DNA of 64,000 nt, taken from positions 269,127,425 to 269,191,424 of the forward strand of contig NC_081415.1 of assembly GCF_030272615.1 (NCBI RefSeq), in the 5' to 3' direction. A program made the translations under genes and the position numbers. The stretch is from Cryptomeria japonica. Taxonomy: Eukaryota > Streptophyta > Pinopsida > Cupressales > Cupressaceae. The notes beneath the pieces are model-generated. The model saw only the letters and a list, made by a program, of their open reading frames with translations. It had not been told where the DNA came from and did not search any database. Shown here one piece after another: positions 59,472 to 64,000 of this stretch. The first letter of the stretch is position 1. Each line of letters begins with the position of its first letter.

Positions 59472-59674
59472 CATGTGTTTTTTTTAATTTTTTTCAGAAA
59501 TTAAAGAGAGAGATGATTGTTACGTGAAAATTGCTATGGTCTACGTCATCAATAATTTATTTTGAGTGGCAGGTGCAAAACGCACGTGCTTTAATTGGCT
59601 TAGCTTAACCCACTTAAACTACGGCGAAAAAGGCAATACCTAAATTTACAAGCTAAATTTTCGTTTCACATGTG
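59472..59674 (-). promoter_or_regulatory. JAZ upstream region with G-box and CACATG sites
   Basis: Upstream of the start codon (59290), reading away from the gene: CATGTG at 59472-59477, TACGTG at 59521-59526, CGTCA (TGACG on the other strand) at 59544-59548, a perfect G-box CACGTG at 59583-59588, and CACATGTG at 59667-59674. G-box and CACATG sites are known MYC2 targets in jasmonate-responsive promoters. They cluster within 390 bp of the start codon. Binding is inferred from sequence only. Confidence 0.65.
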
Positions 59675-59821
59675 ATTTCTTTTTTGTAACGGCAAATTTT
59701 CAACCTACCTTTCAATTGTGGCACATTTTTTTTTCATCACGGGAGAGAGGGTAAAAAAATTGCACATCATCATTATAATGGTCTTATCTAAGGATTTTTT
59801 TTGGGTAGTGTAAATTTTCTT

Positions 59822-60243
59822 CTTTCACTTTTTCTTTAATTATGTTTTTTTTTTCTTTCTTTTATTAGTTTTAAGTTGTCCCCTGTCGCTTTGAAAGAAA
59901 TGTTGTATATTTTTTAATATAATAATTTTAAATGATTGTAAGTATAAAAATAAAAATATGATAAAAGTCTACTTTAAATTAAAATGTGTAAATTGTTATT
60001 GTTTGTAAGTTATGAGGTGATAGTTGAAAGATCTTTAACTTAATATAATATAAAAGTAACCTAACTAAAATATTAAATTAGTGTAGAAAGAAAATAGAAT
60101 ACAATAAACAAGTTTCTATTATACATTTCCAAGTTCTAGAATGTAGAATAGTAATTTATCTTTCTCTCTCTTTCACTTTTTCTTTGATTGTTTTTTGCTT
60201 TCTTTTTCTTTCATTAGTTTAAAATTGTTTTGTGTCTTCTTTG
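59822..60243. repeat. First unit and start of second unit of a ~350-bp tandem duplication
   Basis: Sequence around 59822-60165 is repeated at 60172-60256 and continues at 63209-63489, after the retrotransposed insert. Both units contain GAAATGTTGTATATTTT and TTTCTATTATA..TTTCCAAGT. Confidence 0.82.
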
Positions 60244-60256
60244 CTAGAGAAATGTT
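60244..60256. repeat. Target-site duplication, left copy
   Basis: CTAGAGAAATGTT; the identical right copy is at 63196-63208. Confidence 0.9.
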
Positions 60257-60648
60257 TTTGATAATAAAGAAACCAAAACTAGGGGGATGACCCGAAATAT
60301 ACAGCAAGCTTCAGAGAGAGCATAACCAACACACACACAACAACCAAACGACAGTCAGCCAATCCCTATCTTAATCATAAAAAACATAAGCCACCTACAA
60401 CTATAGAATAACCCAAGATTGATAACAATCCCATCCATATAGCATCTTAAACAATAGGTATCCATAAAGAAACTAACATTAAACCACCTATCCCTAGAAG
60501 TAAGCATATTGTCCATACTGCAATAACTAAAGAAAATAAAGAGATTCTTAACAAGCCTCATAGGGTTGATAATGAAATTAAACATAACAAGGATCCAGTC
60601 GATCCATAATTAAAACCTTAAACAAAAAAGGAAAGCAAAACCCATTAA

Positions 60649-62182
60649 TCATTTTTTCCAGCCCCCCATGTGCTGGGAGAGCAGCATACTGGTCCAATCA
60701 TCAGCAAGGAATTCAAACAATTCCTTCGTGGTGTCACTTCCCAAGCCACCCTGGTTCTCTTTATCCTGATGCAGAAGGCACAAAGTAGTGGCCAAGGAAT
60801 GCATGACCTTCAGGGCAAATTTCACAATTTTGTTGACACGGATATCCAAAAAGTCAAGCTTCTTTTTCACACTATTCAGATCCTCAGAGATAGCTTTATA
60901 GCCCGCACATTGAACAACCTCCTCCTTTTCACCTCCATCAACAACAGTTTGACCATCCTCAGACTTCCTCCCATCCTCCTCGGAGATCTGTTTATGTGGG
61001 GGGGAAGTGGCAAATAATGGGGAGGTGTTCTTATTATCTTCCTACATGGTCCCAAAGTTAGGGTCGTTGGTGTCCAGCTTAGAAGACTCCAAACCCTCTG
61101 TGGCCTCCATGTCATCCTCAACCTCATCACTTTCCTCCTTCTCTGTATCTTCCACGTCATCTTTGACATAGTTCTTCCTCACAACAATTTGCTTCATACG
61201 GGGTTTACCAGTGAATCTGTTGGACCTACGAGGGGTCACACCATCTTCCACACCAGACTCAACTAACAGGACCTTGGGTTCATTTCTAGGTTTTTTGGAG
61301 GCAACTTTAGCAGCAGAAGGATTACATTTGTTTTTTTCCCCAATTTTAGGAGAGGAAATGAGGGGGGCGTGGCCAGGGGATTGACAAGGTGTATTAGGCT
61401 TTTTTGAGGTCTTTTTATTTCTCTTTTTAGCACCAGTAGAGGGGCCCAGGTAGGAGGGGGCAAGCTGGATAAAGATAGGTTTGGGCGGACATAGGGCCCG
61501 GTGGAAATTGTAAAGACAAAACATTCAACCCTGGTGAAGGATAGTGAAATTGTTGTCCTGACTCATGCATTGACGAACATCTTTAACAGTGGATTCCAAA
61601 GCATGAAGTAAAAAGAAAGGAAAGGAAATAATATCATGGTTGTGAAAATGATTAAGCAACGAGAAGTGGTAGTAATAGAAAACCCCATATCTATCCTCAA
61701 GGGTAAAATACTTCATGATAATTTTACACACCTGGTCCCACGGATAAGGAAGACAGTCTCTGTTGAATCCCCCTCGCAGCTTAACTGGCTCCTCACCTTT
61801 TTTTGTAGAATTTGTTCATACTGGTTTCATCCATGACCTTGCTAGTCTTCTTCCATTTCCTTCCCTCAGTAGACAACCCCGTAGCCTGGGAAATGACATC
61901 TTCATTAATTTCAAAAGATATATCCCCCATAATGACTCTCTTGCCGTTCCAGCTACTGACAAACTGCATGGAGAGACTTTCATCGAACCTAGTCATAGCT
62001 TCCATGAACGGAACAATGCCCCCTTCCTTCACATACATCCACACACAATGGTAATTGTGAAAGCAATCATCAACAATGTTCGGCTCAACCCGAACTAAAT
62101 CCCCCCATATCAGTTTCCTCCAGAGTAATGTTGGTAAGCAACGCCGAACTGGTATTGAACTTGCAGAAGGAGAAACAAGCAT
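60649..62182 (-). pseudogene. ORF after RNase H: TGLS-domain protein with charged and coiled-coil tail
   Basis: The block at 62182-61793 contains VPFMEAMTRFDESLSMQF, RVIMGDISFEI and DVISQATGLSTEGRKW. The block at 61731-61525 has GVFYYYHFSLLNHF and FPFFLLHALESTVKDVR. The block at 61524-61042 is basic (GAKKRNKKTSKK; RRSNRFTGKPRMK) and then strongly acidic. The final block (60870-60649) looks like a coiled coil (DLNSVKKKLDFLDIRVNK) and ends at 60649. Stops separate the blocks and the frame shifts at least once. The order of domains parallels the ORFs at 13247-14515 and in elements A, B and C. Function unknown. Confidence 0.7.
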
Positions 62183-62608
62183 GAAGAGCTAGAATGATCA
62201 ACAAAATTCTAGCCGAAGTGTGGTAAAAATGACAATAATGATCATTTATGGTGCTTCCCAAGGCACGCACCCACCAGCTCCGATAAGCATGCGCAAGGAC
62301 ACCTCTTATCTCATCCGCCAACTTGCAAAGAGCTTTATTTTGGAAAAAAATCGAACTCCAGTTATAGCAATAATTGTTGTACTTGTTATGGCCTATCAAA
62401 TTAATGATTAAAATTTGTAGCTGCAATCCGTCAGTAACACAAGTATAGGTGGCTAGACACGTCATCGCCAGGTCAAAGCGGTGAAGATTATGGGGACCAC
62501 CGTCGGCCACCTTGGCATATCCCGCCCAATTCAAATTTGAATTTCTCGCCTTCATCTTAACTTCACAGAAAGACCAATAAGTCCACCCGTAAAATAAACC
62601 ATAGCAAA
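62183..62608 (-). other. Spacer between RNase H and the TGLS ORF
   Basis: No domain recognised. One frame is open for 175 codons (62612-62085), but its composition does not resemble any family I know, so I do not call it a gene. Confidence 0.45.
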
Positions 62609-63124
62609 TCATTGGTTGGTAAGGAAATTTTGATCTCTCCTTATGAGGGATTTCTGTCTGTCAGAAAGCGATGCCAAGTGTCTCCAACACCTCATACCTT
62701 TCATCTCAAGGCCCGCCGCAGCTAGGGAGTCCGCCACCAAATTGCCCTCTCTATAAATATGTTGAAAGTGAAATTCCTCCAGCCAAACAATCATAGACCA
62801 TATGTCCTTGAGAATGCTTCTAATCATCTAGCTAATCCCAGAAGCACCTTTAGTCACCTCAATGATCATATTAGAATCCCCTTCAATAATCAATCTTTTA
62901 GCATCAATAGCGAGAGCCAATTTAAGTCCCTAGAAGAGCGCTAAGGCTTCGGCCATGTTACTCAAGGCTAAACCAAAATTTCCAACATACGCCAGAACTA
63001 GATTGCCCAAGTTGTCCCTTATAATTCCACCTCCTGCCGCAACCCCACTGCGAGCGGCGCCATCAAAGTTGAGTTTAAACCATGAGGGGGAAGGGGTTGA
63101 CCATCTAGTGTTGAGCCTCTCCAT
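62609..63124 (-). pseudogene. RNase H domain (RVT_3-like)
   Basis: Removes RNA from RNA-DNA hybrids, as at the end of many plant LINE ORF2 proteins. It reads FKLNFDGAARSGVAAGG (first catalytic Asp), MAEALALF (Glu), IIEGDSNMIIEV (Asp) and NLVADSLAAAG (last Asp), so all four catalytic positions are present. Two in-frame stops (near 62930 and 62828) break the frame between the halves. No RT precedes it, because the insert starts only about 70 bases upstream. Confidence 0.85.
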
Positions 63125-63195
63125 CTTTTTAGAATTGTCATATCGAAGGAAGTCGTCAGGAGGATTCCATATCCTAACCTAATTACAATCCATCT

Positions 63196-63208
63196 CTAGA
63201 GAAATGTT
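63196..63208. repeat. Target-site duplication, right copy
   Basis: CTAGAGAAATGTT, identical to 60244-60256. Confidence 0.9.
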
Positions 63209-64000
63209 GTATATTTTATAATTAAATGGTTTTAAATGATTGGGATTATGAAAATAAAAAGCACTATAAAATTCTATTTTAAATTAAAACATATGTAAAT
63301 TATTATTGTTTGTAAGCTATGAGATTATAGTTCAAGATCTATTAGCTTAATATAATAAAACGTAACTTAATTCTAATATATAATTATTGTAGAAGAAAAT
63401 TAAAATATAACACCAAGATATTATTAATTAATAGGTTTCTATTATATGTTTCCAAGTCTAGAATGTAGTATTAGTAATTTTTGTCATGCTAAAAGTTAAT
63501 CTTACTTTTCAAAAGTAATTTGTGGTTGTTGGGAATGTTTTCCATCCATAGATTCAATTTGAGGAAAGAAATTCATTTTGAATTTTAACTTTAAGAAGTT
63601 TGACTATGTTCTTATAGTTTTTTGAATTAATTTGACATTCTTCTTAGCCAAATGATGCACTTCAAATAATATGAAGCAAAAATATTTGACAAAGTTTTTG
63701 TGGGTTGTTTGGGCACAACCTATATGTGAGAGGAGGCTATGATACTCAAAATCCTTTTCATTTTTAATGAGAATATTGGGTAAGTGTAGTTCACCCTTAA
63801 TTTCTATTATTTTAATTAGTCACAACAAGGGCCTCTACAACTAGTAATGCAAAGACTCATGCATATCTAAAATGACAACTTCTCAAAAGAGTGTCAACAT
63901 TCCCCAACACTTCAAAATCCATAGACAAGAACAAAGTCTCAAGAAAAATACAACAATAATTTATGTCTCTTCCCTTCCATCTTAGCTTATTCTTAGATGA
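63209..64000. other. End of the tandem duplication, then intergenic sequence
   Basis: 63209-63489 completes the second unit of the tandem duplication described at 59822-60243. From 63490 to the window end no gene or repeat is recognised. Confidence 0.65.

Larger units (their letters stand above)
60257..63195 (-). mobile_element. Retrotransposed insert (LINE-like, 5'-truncated) with 13-bp target-site duplication
   Basis: The 13 bases CTAGAGAAATGTT occur exactly at 60244-60256 and 63196-63208. Between them is a 2939-bp insert, and the tandem-repeat target resumes on both sides. In minus orientation it starts within an RNase H domain and ends in a short A-rich end (TTTCTTTATTATCAAAAA). A duplication of this length, no LTRs, an A-rich 3' end and a truncated 5' end all fit LINE-type target-primed insertion. 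It carries RNase H, then a separate ORF with a TGLS domain. Confidence 0.8.

Noticed and set aside
62085-62612. 175-codon open frame between RNase H and the TGLS ORF
   Set aside because: No motif or family resemblance; composition looks random, and it overlaps the start of the TGLS ORF in another frame.
1-64000. CRISPR arrays, bacterial operons, rRNA genes, viral genomes
   Set aside because: No regularly spaced repeats with unique spacers, no rRNA sequence, and all viral-like domains sit in LTR or LINE element contexts.

Overview
This window looks like plant nuclear DNA from a species with a large, repeat-rich genome, most likely a conifer. The evidence is AT-rich, intron-bearing sequence, very low gene density, and layers of old, mutated retrotransposons. 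I place it from the style of the sequence, not from a database match. I recognise one probable functional host gene. Almost everything else is transposable-element sequence at different stages of decay.

Layout. (1) Positions 1-20504 hold one large minus-strand Ty3/gypsy element: a 5' LTR near 19437-20504, a long leader, gag at 16748-14546, and protease plus G-patch at 6396-4839. It has been split twice. A plus-strand Athila-like gypsy element (about 6397-14545) sits between its gag and protease, and a minus-strand L1-type LINE (1 to about 4816) cuts it off at the low end. (2) Positions 20505-23040 are a genomic segment carrying a small non-coding LTR element (20719-22980). An uninterrupted copy of the same segment lies at 39335-39608. 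(3) Positions 23495-29399 are a complete but mutated minus-strand Ty1/copia element. (4) Positions 29757-36383 are element A, an 800-bp-LTR retrotransposon with no pol gene. (5) Positions 36384-37890 are a copia fragment. (6) Positions 40077-51560 are a second pol-less element (C, minus strand), itself invaded by a solo LTR (40295-41510) and by a truncated element B (42105-45674). (7) Positions 53190-54260 are a LINE ORF1 remnant. (8) Positions 56523-59290 are a six-exon minus-strand gene for a JAZ/TIFY jasmonate repressor, with a G-box and CACATG-type sites upstream. (9) Positions 60257-63195 are a 2.9-kb retrotransposed insert with a perfect 13-bp target-site duplication. It carries an RNase H domain followed by an extra ORF.

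Two results stand out. First, the JAZ gene can be assembled with every splice phase matching. It gives about 262 residues with an EAR-like LDLSL, a TIFYAG motif and a Jas helix (SLQRFLEKRNDR), but the conserved degron stretch before that helix is non-canonical. Second, one uncharacterised protein layout (a conserved ITGLP/ATGLS segment, a helical segment, then a charged or coiled-coil tail) recurs in three unrelated element types here. These are the env position of the Athila-like element, the second ORF of the pol-less LTR elements A, B and C, and the ORF after RNase H in the LINE-like insert. A and B share their 3' polypurine region almost exactly with a copia fragment in the window, which suggests they are mobilised by copia machinery. 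The JAZ gene is the only locus expected to act for the host; its promoter sites fit the MYC2-JAZ feedback loop of jasmonate signalling.
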